A DNA stretch of 64,000 nt from positions 13,547,577 through 13,611,576 of the forward strand of contig OZ020591.1 in assembly GCA_963971535.1 (NCBI GenBank), in the 5' to 3' direction. Source of the DNA: Notolepis coatsorum (taxonomy: Eukaryota; Chordata; Actinopteri; Aulopiformes; Paralepididae). The translations under genes were made by a program, and so were the position numbers. The notes beneath the pieces were generated by a model, which ran no database searches, was not told where the DNA came from, and saw only the letters and a program-made list of their open reading frames with translations. Below are positions 22,950-33,064 of this stretch, piece by piece. How positions within the stretch are numbered: position 1 is the first letter of the stretch; each line of letters opens with the position of its first letter.

Positions 22950-23473
22950 ACAATGCTCGGCCTCATGTGGCTGGAGTGTGTCAGCAGTTCCTGCATGACG
23001 AAGGCATTGATGCTATGGACTGGCCTGCCCGTTCCCCAGACCTGAATCCAATCCAGCACCTCTGGGACATCATGTCTCGCTCCATCCACTGACGCCTCGT
23101 CGCACCACAGACTGTCCAGGAGTTGACTGATGCCCTGATCCAGGTCTGGGAGGAGATCCCTCAGGAGAACATCCGTCGTCTCATCAGGAGCATGCCCAGA
23201 CGTTGTAGGGAGTGCATACAGGCACGTGGAGGCCACACACTACTGAGCCTCATTTAGAATTGTCTTGAGGAATTTCCACAGAAGTTGGATCAGCCTGTGA
23301 TCTGATTTTTCCACTTTTATTTAGAGTATGATTCTGAATCCAGACCTCCATGGGTTAATGATTTTGATTTCCATTGATCATTCTTATGTTATTTTGTTCT
23401 CAACGCATTCCACTATGTAATGAATAAAGATTTTCAACTGGAATATTTCATTCATCGAGATCTAGGATGTGTT

Positions 23474-23625
23474 GTTTAAGTAAGTAAGTATTTATAAAGC
23501 ACCTTTCATACATGTCATGTAGCTCAAAGTGCTGTACACAAACATAGGCATATATAACGATAAAAGCAATAAAGTCACAGTGATCAGTTAAGATCAATGT
23601 TTAAAAAAAATAATAACGTAAAAAT
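23474..23625 (-). mobile_element. LINE/SINE 3'-tail-like fragment
   Basis: TAAGTAAGTAAGTATTTATA followed by AAGCACCTTTCATAC and AAGTGCTGTACA resembles the inverted 3' end of an L2-type element with its short tandem tail. No coding part. Confidence 0.5.
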
Positions 23626-23639
23626 GAAAACAGTCATTT

Positions 23640-24303
23640 GTGGACCAGTTTGGGAAAACAGGTCCGCACAAACATGTCCGTTCAGTAGCAACCGGAAGTA
23701 GGAAATGCACTAAACCAATGCACTTGTACAGTAGGTAGCAATGTTGGCTCCCATAACGTTAGTGTAGTTACGTTTTTATTAGTGGTTGCGTATTGTATGT
23801 ACCCGTTCCCTCATCTAAAGAGTTGGGTCCATAAGGCTTTTCCAAACCATAGCGTCTTTGTGTTAGGTCTCATAACGTTAACCAGTTAGGAAGTAGGAAA
23901 TGCACTAAACCAATGCACTTGTACTTGTTTAGCAGCAACTGGAAGTACGAAGTGCACTAAACCAATATCTAGTAGGTAGCAACGTTAGCTCTCATAACGT
24001 TAGCCAGTTAGGAAGTAGGAAATGCACTAAACCAATGCACTTGTACTTGTTTAGCAGCAACTGGAAGTAGGAAGTGCACTAGACCAATAACTAGTAGGTA
24101 GCAACGTTAGCTCTCATAACGTGCACTAAACCAATATCTAGTAGGTAGCAACGTTAGCTCTCATAACGTGCACTAAACCAATGCACTTGTACAGTAGGTA
24201 GCAACGTTGGCTCTCATAACGTCAGCTAGCCAGCAGCTCCGGGTACAGCAGGTAGCAACGTTAGCTCTCATAACGTTAGCCAGTTAGCAGCTCCGGGTAC
24301 TAA
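23640..24303. repeat. Diverged minisatellite related to the 50-bp satellite
   Basis: Blocks AGTAGGTAGCAACGTTAGCT, CTCATAACGTTAGCCAGTTA and GGAAGTAGGAAATGCACTAA recur irregularly about five to seven times. CAACGTTAGCTCTCATAACG and TTAGCCAGTTAGCAGC are close to the ACGTTAGCTCTCAGAACG and TAGCCAGTTAGCCAGC parts of the array unit at 1852-10810. It ends beside the flank of the Gmr1-type element. Confidence 0.75.
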
Positions 24304-24347
24304 AAATAAAGCATCACATTAATAAGACAACAGTAATAAAAGTATGG

Positions 24348-25326
24348 TGTTACGGACTCTGTCCTTATTTCATTCCTTATTTCATTATGTATGCATGTAA
24401 TATTATATTGTATGGGTTATTATGTATATATATAATATGTGTTATGTATGTAGGCAGGTTGTAGTGTTTTCTTGTCTCCCTCCTATATAATCTATCTACC
24501 TCTCAGGGTCAATCACCATTCCACTCCAACCAACAGAAGAAGCAGCAGCAACCACAGCTGAGGCTCATCAGCCTAATTGGCCTCCACATCCCTTCATATA
24601 ATCCCTGTGTATGCATTGTTAGCTAGAGCCCGGTCGGTGTATGGTAACTATCTGGTTGTGTTGTAAAAGGGGCTCTCATTTGTTTTGTGTATAGACTCAT
24701 ATTTTGTTCATAGGCCAGGTAAAGCTCTGTTGGGCTTGTGGTATTGAGAGAGCTAGTTAAAGCTCTGTGGGGCTCATGTCTGTTACATGAGCCACTTACA
24801 GCTCTGTTGAGCTACAGATGGTGTGAGAGCTGGTGAACGCTCTGGTTGCCTATAATTTGTATTGTATAGTTGTTTCTTGTGTGTTCCTACCTATTATACA
24901 TTTTGTCTGTAACCCATAACCTGTATTGTGTAGTTGTGTATCCAGTTATCACCCTGTATGTGATAATTGTTTCTTTTCCTATTTCTAACCTTTTGTTTCG
25001 CACACAGGGACATTGAGGGCAGGAAGAAACCCTGGGGTCTACATCTGCATCACGTAGGAGAACTACTGTTAAAGACACCAGCTTAGAGTGAGCACCACCT
25101 CCTGTACTTTGGGGCGTCCGCGCCTGTAACGGGGGGGGGCTTTTGTTTCATTTTGATATTATTTGGTGCTCACTGGTAGGTCCTCTTTGCTCTCTGTGTT
25201 GCTGATCTCATTTGTGTAAAATAAATATTGCTATTTTACAATCCGTCTATGGTGTTTTGTGTCACTGCATCCTCACCTATCCTGTCTGTGGCCTAGTGTT
25301 GCGTCTCCCCACGGGGGCACGTAACA
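24348..25326 (+). repeat. 5' LTR of the Gmr1-type element
   Basis: 979 bp, TGTTACGG to CGTAACA. A TATA-like CCTATATAATC lies at 24482-24492 and a polyadenylation signal AATAAA at 25220-25225 near the end. Confidence 0.95.
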
Positions 25327-25330
25327 TAAA

Positions 25331-25340
25331 TGGGGGCTCG
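25331..25340 (+). other. Primer-binding site, tRNA-Pro-like
   Basis: Four bases after the 5' LTR comes TGGGGGCTCG, which matches the first 10 bases of primer-binding sites complementary to the 3' end of tRNA-Pro. The match fades afterwards, so the tRNA assignment is tentative. Confidence 0.6.
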
Positions 25341-25452
25341 GTAGTTGGGCGACAGACATTTGGTGTGCGGTGGGCACGTTGCTTGGTTAGGGTTTTGGGT
25401 GGTGGTTTGTTAGGTGTGTTTTTGGTGTGTGTGTGCACTGGTCTGGGTAGGG

Positions 25453-28400
25453 ATGTCGTCTTTTGGGGTGGGGGAGTTCCTGGGTGATCCCTCTGTTGAT
25501 CATTTGGATCAGTGTAGGAGGGAAGACTTGTTTGCCATCGCCTCGCATTTTCAGGTCGCCCTTTCTAAAAGTTTGGCAAAGGCTGATCTGAGAGAAGAGG
25601 TGGTGCGCATATTGGTGTGGAACAAGGTGCTCGGTGTCGGTGAGGGAGCGTCTTTTGTTTCTTCCCCTCTAGTCACAGACGAGGAGGGCGAGGAACCTCC
25701 GGTGGTAGACCCGGTTCAAGACGGGGTAGAGGATAAGCCTCCCCTTTCGGGTGTCACGTCTCCAGTGCACGGACGTGCAGCATCTTTCCCTAGTGGGAGT
25801 GCTGAGGAGGCCAGTCTAAAATTGGGTTTAGCACGGTTGCAGTTCGAGGCGCAGAAGGAGGAAAATAGTCACAGGTTGGCTATTAGGAAAATGGAGCTGG
25901 AGGCTGAGGTCTCAACCCGCCAGCTGGACGCTGACCGCCACCGGGTGGACGCCGAGATTAAAATGAAGCAGCTGGAGCTTGAAGCTGCTAAGATTGGGAG
26001 TCCTACTCAACCCTCTTCCACGGCGGTGGGGGCTTACGATGTGAGTAGACTGATTTCTTTAGTACCTCAATTTCGTGAGGCGGAGGTAGACTCCTATTTT
26101 AATGCTTTTGAGTGGGTGGCTACGTCTTTAAAGTGGCCTAAAGAGGTCTGGGCTCTCTTACTGCAATGTAAGCTAACGGGAAAAGCCCAGGAAATTCTGT
26201 CTGCCCTCCCTCTGACTGACAGTTTGTCGTATGACTTAATCAAGACGGCTGTGCTTAGAGCCTATGAGTTAGTGCCAGAGGCGTACAGGCAAAAGTTTAG
26301 AACTCACAGAAAGTTACCTGGCCGGACTTTTGTGGAGTTTGCTCGGGAGAAAGAATCCCTATTTCATCGGTGGTGCAGGGCTTGTGATGTAGCTGATTTT
26401 GATTCTCTGTCTGAATTAATGTTACTGGAGGAGTTTAAAAATAGCCTAAATGACCGTTTAGTGACTTATCTCAATGAGCATAAAGTTGAGACGTTGGCAC
26501 AAGCGGCGGTGCTCGCTGATGAGTTTGTGCTTACTCATAAACAGTCATTTGGTACACTAAGACAGGAGGATAGAGGTTTTTATCCCTCTGCTCGGGCTCC
26601 AGCTAAAGTGCACACTAGCCCACCACGTTTGTTATCTCCCCGCTACAGGGAGGAGCGGGAATGCTATCATTGTCACCGGGTGGGTCATATTAGAGAGAAC
26701 TGTCAAGCGTATAAACGCACACAGTCTACGCCAAGTGGTCGGCCAAAGGAGGTTGGTTTGGTGCAGACGGTGATAGTTCCACAGTCAGTAGTCCCCACAA
26801 AAATGTGTGGAGACCTGGAGCCCAGTTACGAACCGTTTATGTTGGACGGCATGGTTTCTCTCAGTGGTAGTGAGTTGGACCAGCGTCCGGTGCGCATACT
26901 GAGAGATACTGGGGCAGCGCAGTCTTTTATCTTGTCGGACGTGCTACCGTTTAATCATGAGTCATCAAATGGCTCAAGTGTGTTGGTGCAGGGGATCGAG
27001 ATGGGTTTTGTGTCGGTGCCCCTCCATCTGATACACTTAAACTGTGGTTTAGCACAGGGGGTGTTCAAAGTGGGCATTCGCCCGTCGTTACCGGTACGGG
27101 GTGTCACTTTCCTGTTGGGTAACGACATCGCGGGTGGCCGAGTTATGCCCGTTTTGGAGGTTTTAGAGCGCCCTGAGGTTTTGCGTCCAGATGTGTTGGC
27201 GCAACAGTTCCCCCAGGTGTTTACAGTTTGTGCAGTCACCCATGCGCAAGCACGTAAGTTGGGTGAGGTAGTTGATCTGTCGGAGTCTGTGCTAGCTACA
27301 CAGTTGTCTGGCGCGCCTATTTCCCCACTTATGTTTGTTCCACCTACTATAGAGACGAGTGACAGTAATGCGCTTCAGCAGGATACGCTCACCTCTGAGA
27401 CAACGCATTTACCCATGACTAGAGGTAATCTGATCGTTGCTCAGAAGGAGGATGCTAGTTTAGCTAAATGTTTTGCTGCTGCTCTTGCCCCAGAGACAGC
27501 TAAGAACAAGGAGGTAGCCTATTTTGTTGAGAATGATGTGCTAATGCGGAGGTGGAGATCACGGATGGATTTTGGTAATGAGTGGAGTTATGTTACCCAG
27601 ATTGTTGTGCCAACACCGTATCGACAGTCTGTTTTGTCTTTAGCTCACGATCATCCTTGGTCGGGACATCTAGGCATCACCAAGTCCAATGACAGGGTTT
27701 TGAAGCACTTTTTTTGGCCCGGGTTAAAGGGGGATGTGACCAGGTTCTGTAATTCTTGTCATGTGTGTCAAGTTACAGGGAAGCCTAATCAGGTTATTAA
27801 ACCTGCCCCGCTTCGCCCAATCCCAGCGATGGGGGAGCCGTTTGAGCATGTGCTAGTGGATTGTGTTGGTCCCCTGCCGAGAACGAAGTCTGGTAACGAG
27901 TTCCTTTTAACAATTATGTGTGTAGCGACTCGGTACCCTGAGGCTATTCCTCTTAGAAAGATAACATCTCAGTCTGTAGTGAAAGCTCTGATCAAGTTTT
28001 TTTCTACGTTCGGGCTGCCAAAAGTCTTACAAACGGACCAAGGTACTAACTTCCTTTCAGGAATATTTGAGCAGGTGTTATCATCATTGTCTATTTCTCA
28101 CAGGATCTCAAGTGCGTATCACCCTGAGTCGCAAGGTGCCCTGGAGAGGTGGCATCAGACCTTCAAGTCGGTGTTGCGCAAGTATTGTATGGAGAGCGGC
28201 AGAGACTGGGATGAAGGTGTTCCCCTAGCTCTGTTTGCTGTGCGAGAAACAGTTCAGGAGTCACTGGGTTTTAGCCCAGCAGAGCTGGTGTTTGGGCATT
28301 CAGTGAGGGGTCCTTTGAGAGTATTAAAGGATCAGTTAATGGGGGAGGCTCTGCACACCGTACCTCCAAAGAGAGGGGTTTTGAACTATGTGTGTAGATT

Positions 28401-30363
28401 TAAAGAGCGGCTGCATGAGGCGTGTAGTATCGCTAAGGAGAGTCTCTCTGCTGCTCAGGGTTCAATGAAACGGCAGTTTGACAAAAAAGCGGTTCCACGT
28501 TCTTTCCAGTCTGAGGACTTGGTTTTGGTTCTGTTCCCCATCCCTGGCTCTTCTTTGAGTGCTCGTTTTTTTGGCCCTTATGCTATCGAGCAGAAATTGA
28601 GCAATACTGACTATGTAGTCAGGACGCCTGACAGGCGAAAAAAAACCCGTGTTTGTCACATTAATATGTTGAAGCGTTATCTTCCCAGGGACAACCTGCA
28701 GCTGGAGAAACAAAGTACGCCCCCAGGGGCCGCTGTGGGAGCTGTTCCAGCGGTTTGTCACATTAATATGTTGAAGCGTTATCTTCCCAGGGACAACCTG
28801 CAGCTGGAGAAACAAAGTACGCCCCCAGGGGCCGCTGTGGGAGCTGTTCCAGCGGTGACTGTAGTTGCTGTTCCTTCTACTCTGCCAATAAGTGATGAGG
28901 ATGGTTTGAATGGTTGTGGGGTCCAGCAGCAGACTCCTCGTTTATGCAACTCAGAGATGTTGTTGATCCTTCCCTCCCTGATGCCACACTTGGGTAAGGA
29001 GCAGGAAGCTGATATGGTGGCGCTCATTAGCGGTTATCCCATTTTGTTTGGGGATGTCCCAACCCGCACTACCGTTCTGGAACACGACATTGATGTCGGT
29101 AATGCAAGGCCAGTCAAACAGCATCCTTATAGGGTAAATGCGGTAAAAAGGGAAATAATGAAACAGGAGGTGGCATATTTACTGGAGCATGATTTGGCTC
29201 ATCACAGTTTGAGCCCGTGGAGCTCACCATGCCTGCTGGTTCCGAAACCAGACACCACTCATCGGTTTTGCACTGATTATCGAAAGGTAAATGCAGTAAC
29301 CATTCCTGATTCTTTTCCTATGCCGCGCATCGACGATTGTGTAGACACCATTGGGGCAGCCCGGTATGTGACGAAATTGGATCTTTTAAAAGGGTACTGG
29401 CAGGTGCCACTCTCGCCAAGGGCCTCTGAAATATCTGCGTTTGCTACGCCCGATGCTTTCCTGCAGTATTCTGTGATGGCGTTCGGGATGCGTAACGCAC
29501 CGGCTACGTTTCAGAGACTGGTCAACATAGTGTTGGGGGATGTGCCCAACTGCACAGCATATCTGGACGATGTGGTGGTGCATTCAGTGAGTTGGTCTGC
29601 TCATGTGGGCTCATTGAGAACCGTATTCCAGCGGTTGGCAGACGCTTCTCTGACACTGAACTTGGCAAAATGCGAGTTCGGTAAAGCGACAGTGACCTAC
29701 CTGGGGAAACAGGTGGGCGGTGGTAAGGTGCGTCCTCTAGGAGCCAAAATAGAGGCCATAACCATGTTCCCAGTACCGCCCACACGACGGGAGCTACGTC
29801 GTTTTCTTGGGATGACAGGTTACTACAGGGGGTTCTGTAAGAATTTTTCCTTGGTTGCAGCCCCTCTGACTGACCTAATCAGTCCCTTGGTGCCATACCA
29901 GTGGACGGCCAAGTGTCAAGCGGCTTTTGAGAGCTGTAAGGCCCTTTTGTGTAGTGCTCCGGTTCTTAGTGCTCCTGATTTCAGTAAGCCTTTTTCTATT
30001 GAGGTTGATGCGAGTTGTGTGGGTGCTGGTGCGGTTCTGACGCAGGTGGATTCCGAGGGTTTGGTCCATCCTGTGGGCTACTTCTCAAAGAAGTTTAGTG
30101 GCAGCCAGACACGCTACTCAACAATAGAGCAGGAGACGTTGGCATTGCTGCTGGCGCTCCAATTTTTTGAGGTCTATGTGGGGTCGAGTGTGGAGCCTGT
30201 GGTGGTCCACACAGACCACAACCCACTTGTTTTTTTGCACCGCATGTATAACCACAACCAGCGGTTGATGCGGTGGTCTCTGCTTATGCAGGGGTATAAC
30301 GTGGTGGTCCGGCACAAGAAGGGCACAGATAATGTGTTTGCCGATGCCCTTTCTCGGGGGTAG
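25453..30363 (+). CDS. gag-pol: Gag-Pol polyprotein of Gmr1-type element (1,636 aa, intact)
   Basis: Uninterrupted frame to TAG at 30361-30363. The ATG at 25453 (MSSFGVGEFL) is preferred over an in-frame ATG 13 codons upstream because it fits the usual start of such Gag proteins. In order: Gag with a helical Glu/Lys-rich segment; CCHC knuckle CYHCHRVGHIRENC (residues 404-417); protease with RDTGA, catalytic Asp485; integrase with HHCC zinc domain (His codons 27646 and 27667, Cys codons 27757 and 27766) and D803, D862, E898 with 35 residues between the last two; a 34-residue exact duplication; RT with LDLLKGYWQVPL (Asp1310) and YLDD at 1370; RNase H with Asp1519 and a late HTDHNPL. It makes the particle, cuts the polyprotein, copies RNA to DNA and inserts it. 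No Env follows. All active-site residues are present. Confidence 0.93.
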   Translation: MSSFGVGEFLGDPSVDHLDQCRREDLFAIASHFQVALSKSLAKADLREEVVRILVWNKVLGVGEGASFVSSPLVTDEEGEEPPVVDPVQDGVEDKPPLSGVTSPVHGRAASFPSGSAEEASLKLGLARLQFEAQKEENSHRLAIRKMELEAEVSTRQLDADRHRVDAEIKMKQLELEAAKIGSPTQPSSTAVGAYDVSRLISLVPQFREAEVDSYFNAFEWVATSLKWPKEVWALLLQCKLTGKAQEILSALPLTDSLSYDLIKTAVLRAYELVPEAYRQKFRTHRKLPGRTFVEFAREKESLFHRWCRACDVADFDSLSELMLLEEFKNSLNDRLVTYLNEHKVETLAQAAVLADEFVLTHKQSFGTLRQEDRGFYPSARAPAKVHTSPPRLLSPRYREERECYHCHRVGHIRENCQAYKRTQSTPSGRPKEVGLVQTVIVPQSVVPTKMCGDLEPSYEPFMLDGMVSLSGSELDQRPVRILRDTGAAQSFILSDVLPFNHESSNGSSVLVQGIEMGFVSVPLHLIHLNCGLAQGVFKVGIRPSLPVRGVTFLLGNDIAGGRVMPVLEVLERPEVLRPDVLAQQFPQVFTVCAVTHAQARKLGEVVDLSESVLATQLSGAPISPLMFVPPTIETSDSNALQQDTLTSETTHLPMTRGNLIVAQKEDASLAKCFAAALAPETAKNKEVAYFVENDVLMRRWRSRMDFGNEWSYVTQIVVPTPYRQSVLSLAHDHPWSGHLGITKSNDRVLKHFFWPGLKGDVTRFCNSCHVCQVTGKPNQVIKPAPLRPIPAMGEPFEHVLVDCVGPLPRTKSGNEFLLTIMCVATRYPEAIPLRKITSQSVVKALIKFFSTFGLPKVLQTDQGTNFLSGIFEQVLSSLSISHRISSAYHPESQGALERWHQTFKSVLRKYCMESGRDWDEGVPLALFAVRETVQESLGFSPAELVFGHSVRGPLRVLKDQLMGEALHTVPPKRGVLNYVCRFKERLHEACSIAKESLSAAQGSMKRQFDKKAVPRSFQSEDLVLVLFPIPGSSLSARFFGPYAIEQKLSNTDYVVRTPDRRKKTRVCHINMLKRYLPRDNLQLEKQSTPPGAAVGAVPAVCHINMLKRYLPRDNLQLEKQSTPPGAAVGAVPAVTVVAVPSTLPISDEDGLNGCGVQQQTPRLCNSEMLLILPSLMPHLGKEQEADMVALISGYPILFGDVPTRTTVLEHDIDVGNARPVKQHPYRVNAVKREIMKQEVAYLLEHDLAHHSLSPWSSPCLLVPKPDTTHRFCTDYRKVNAVTIPDSFPMPRIDDCVDTIGAARYVTKLDLLKGYWQVPLSPRASEISAFATPDAFLQYSVMAFGMRNAPATFQRLVNIVLGDVPNCTAYLDDVVVHSVSWSAHVGSLRTVFQRLADASLTLNLAKCEFGKATVTYLGKQVGGGKVRPLGAKIEAITMFPVPPTRRELRRFLGMTGYYRGFCKNFSLVAAPLTDLISPLVPYQWTAKCQAAFESCKALLCSAPVLSAPDFSKPFSIEVDASCVGAGAVLTQVDSEGLVHPVGYFSKKFSGSQTRYSTIEQETLALLLALQFFEVYVGSSVEPVVVHTDHNPLVFLHRMYNHNQRLMRWSLLMQGYNVVVRHKKGTDNVFADALSRG
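28651..28854 (+). repeat. Exact 102-bp in-frame tandem duplication in gag-pol
   Basis: 28651-28752 and 28753-28854 are identical, each coding 34 residues that start CHINMLKRYLPRDN. The unit is the tail of the integrase region just before the RT, so the duplication lengthens the linker without a frameshift. Confidence 0.97.
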
Positions 30364-30464
30364 CCTGTTGAAACAGGTGTTTTGCTATTCGGGATGGTTG
30401 GGTGTTTGTTTTATTTGTTCTATGGTGACTGATGGTGTGTGTTTTCGTCGGCCATGGGCTGACT

Positions 30465-30479
30465 CCTTGGGGGGGGAAG
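30465..30479 (+). other. Polypurine tract of the Gmr1-type element
   Basis: A GGGGGGGGAAG run immediately precedes the 3' LTR, the place where plus-strand DNA synthesis is primed. Confidence 0.8.
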
Positions 30480-31462
30480 TGTTACGGACTCTGTCCTTAT
30501 TTCATTCCTTATTTCATTATGTATGCATGTAATATTATATTGTATGGGTTATTATGTATATATATACTATGTGTTATGTATGTAGGCAGGTTGTAGTGTT
30601 TTCTTGTCTCCCTCCTATATAATCTATCTACCTCTCAGGGTCAATCACCATTCCACTCCAACCAACAGAAGAAGCAGCAGCAACCACAGCTGAGGCTCAT
30701 CAGCCTAATTGGCCTCCACATCCCTTCATATAATCCCTGTGTATGCATTGTTAGCTAGAGCCCGGTCGGTGTATGGTAACTATCTGGTTGTGTTGTAAAA
30801 GGGGCTCTCATTTGTTTTGTGTATAGACTCATATTTTGTTCATAGGCCAGGTAAAGCTCTGTTGGGCTTGTGGTATTGAGAGAGCTAGTTAAAGCTCTGT
30901 GGGGCTCATGTCTGTTACATGAGCCACTTACAGCTCTGTTGAGCTACAGATGGTGTGAGAGCTGGTGAACGCTCTGGTTGCCTATAATTTGTATTGTATA
31001 GTTGTTTCTTGTGTGTTCCTACCTATTATACATTTTGTCTGTAACCCATAACCTGTATTGTGTAGTTGTGTATCCAGTTATCACCCTGTATGTGATAATT
31101 GTTTCTTTTCCTATTTCTAACCTTTTGTTTCGCACACAGGGACATTGAGGGCAGGAAGAAACCCTGGGGTCTACATCTGCATCACGTAGGAGAACTACTG
31201 TTAAAGACACCAGCTTAGAGTGAGCACCACCTCCTGTACTTTGGGGCGTCCGCGCCTGTAACGGGGGGGGGGGGGCTTTTGTTTCATTTTGATATTATTT
31301 GGTGCTCACTGGTAGGTCCTCTTTGCTCTCTGTGTTGCTGATCTCATTTGTGTAAAATAAATATTGCTATTTTACAATCCGTCTATGGTGTTTTGTGTCA
31401 CTGCATCCTCACCTATCCTGTCTGTGGCCTAGTGTTGCGTCTCCCCACGGGGGCACGTAACA
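30480..31462 (+). repeat. 3' LTR of the Gmr1-type element
   Basis: 983 bp, same ends as the 5' LTR. Longer by four bases because of a 13-G run near 31263. Confidence 0.95.
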
Positions 31463-31687
31463 TATGGCAATAGGCAAAGTACAGTAAAATAACATTTCAG
31501 TAAAAGATCAATACATAAAAAATAAAAACATAATAAAAAAACATTTCAGTAAGATACTCGCCTTCCCTAAGGCATGGTACACTATTTGTAAGCTAGACTG
31601 TATAGGTACGTTTTTAATGTTCCTTATGTGTATGGAGCTGGCGTTTCTGATGTGTGTTGGTAGTGTGTTCCATAGTTTTGTGGCTGA

Positions 31688-32470
31688 GTATAAATATCTT
31701 GGCCTGTGGCTTGACGAGAAATTAACATTTAAGTTCCATGTGGAAAATCTTGCCACTAAACTGCGACAGAAAATTGGTTTCCTGTACAGAAACAGATCCA
31801 ATTTTCCTCTATTTAGTAGAAAAAGAATTGTGGAATCAGTCTTCTTATCAGTTTTGGACTATGGTGATGTAATTTATAGGCATGCTGCGGCATCAACTCT
31901 TAAACCTCTGGATTCTGCATATCACTCAGCTCTCAGATTTATAACTGGTGACAGATATGATACTCACCATTGTGTCCTGTATGATAGGGTGGGTTGGCCT
32001 TCTCTTGCAGAAAGGCGCAACAAACACTGGTATTTATTTATTTTTAAAGCCCTTATTGGTAAACAACCTGTTTATATCTCCTCACTGTTAAATTGGAATA
32101 TTGGAACCTATTCAACTCGATCGAATGACTGGATGGTTCTTAGGGTTCCTCAGATTTGTTCTGAGCTAGGGAAGTCAGCCTTTTCCTTTGATGCCTCTAA
32201 CTCATGGAATGTCCTTCAACTCACGCTAAAATTGGAGGTTCTCCCTTCCCTTGGAATGTTTAAATGTATGATTTCAGACCATTGTGTGACTACCTGTAAC
32301 TGTTTTAGTTGATATTTTAAAATTATTTTTAAATGTTTTTAATTTGTTTTACTCTGGTGTTTAAATTTCTGTGAATATTGTTTTTTTTATTATGTACTGT
32401 ACAATCGTCGTTTCTGTAAATGAGGGAAACCTCAGATGCTTACGATTTTAAATAAAGGTTGAAATGAAAA
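31688..32470 (+). mobile_element. CR1/L2/Rex-type LINE fragment inserted in the L2 element
   Basis: 5'-truncated copy. Coding from 31688: EYKYLGLWLDEKLTFKFHV, then SVLDYGDVIYRHAAASTLKP, ALRFITGDRYDTHHCVLYD and VGWPSLAERRNKHWYLF, stop at about 32310. The 3' UTR ends AATAAAGGTTGAAATGAAAA at 32470. The minus-strand L2 frame reads AFANY on one side and SATKLWN on the other, so the insertion point is exact to a few bases. Contains the RYDTHHCVLYD coding motif that reappears as the 33-bp minisatellite at 36087-36945. Confidence 0.88.
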
Positions 32471-32900
32471 AAATAGTTGGCAAATGCCATACTTCCTATC
32501 CTCTTTTGGTTTCTCGTGTGTCTAGTAAACCTGTAGTGGATGACCGTAGCGTTCTTGAGGGCAGATAACTAACTAGGGCAGTGGTTCTCAAACTTTTTAC
32601 ACCAAGTACCACCTGAGAACGTAGCTGGCTCTCCAAGTACCACCATATGACCGGCGTTAAAATACAGTCTATTCAGCTATGCGCAGTTCACGCAGGAGGC
32701 AAATGTATTCCTAATACCATTATGTATTGTTAACTTTTGTCAGACACAGCCACAATGTACAAAGGGATAGCACTAGAACTAGCAAACGCTTCCACACAAC
32801 TCATACAATGCAAGGGGCATTGAGAACATAATAACTAACATTCTCACATAGCAAGTGAGAAAATTAAGAACAACTGTATTTCAGCAAATGTACTTAATTC

Positions 32901-32934
32901 TCTCTCTATCTCTCTCTCTCTCTCTCTCTATCTC

Positions 32935-32968
<34 letters not shown>

Positions 32969-33014
32969 ACACAGCAAGCGATTGTCCATCATTCTCACAC
33001 ACACACACACACAA
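32901..33014. repeat. TC microsatellite with CA tract
   Basis: (TC)n with TATC and TGTC variants at 32901-32970, then (CA)n at about 32995-33012. Confidence 0.95.
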
Positions 33015-33064
33015 TTATTTTGTTACAAAAACTTAATTTCCTGCATTCTGGTGCAGGCATTTTT

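Larger units (their letters stand above)
20429..23460 (+). mobile_element. Tc1/mariner (Tc1-type) transposon relic, split by a LINE
   Basis: Left part 20429-21035 encodes [14 protein letters not shown], then [20 protein letters not shown] and FTDESRF (first catalytic Asp at 20768), then SVMVWGGISLEG. Right part 22950-23300 encodes NARPHVAGVCQQFLHDEG and ARSPDLNPIQHLWDIMSRS. This is the DDE transposase of fish Tc1 elements; it normally cuts and pastes at TA sites. The helix-turn-helix start and 5' terminal repeat are missing. Frame lesions: a nonsense TGA near 20441, a 2-base loss near 20813, TGA at about 23089. The 3' UTR with AATCCAGACCTCCATGGGTT is recognisable to about 23460, where the terminal repeat is lost. 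Confidence 0.85.
24348..31462 (+). mobile_element. Complete Gmr1-type Ty3/gypsy LTR retrotransposon
   Basis: LTRs at 24348-25326 and 30480-31462 begin TGTTACGG and end CGTAACA, and the element is flanked by an exact 5-bp duplication TATGG (24343-24347 and 31463-31467). A primer-binding site, one long gag-pol frame and a polypurine tract are all present. Pol order is protease, integrase, RT, RNase H; integrase before RT is the defining feature of Gmr1 elements within Ty3/gypsy. The LTRs differ by one substitution (TAATATG against TACTATG) and by G-run length (9 against 13), so insertion was recent. The insertion site looks like the 3' UTR of the inverted L2 LINE that continues at 31500. Confidence 0.95.

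Noticed and set aside
25414-25452. Upstream ATG of the Gmr1-type frame as start
   Set aside because: The 13 added residues are Cys/Trp/Val-rich and unlike Gag; the ATG at 25453 fits the family better.
28462-30315. Minus-strand open frames within the Gmr1-type element
   Set aside because: Shadows of the gag-pol frame without any domain.
31508-31801. 97-codon minus-strand frame as a single gene
   Set aside because: Its left part is the L2 C-terminal end and its right part is antisense of a plus-strand LINE; it crosses an insertion junction.
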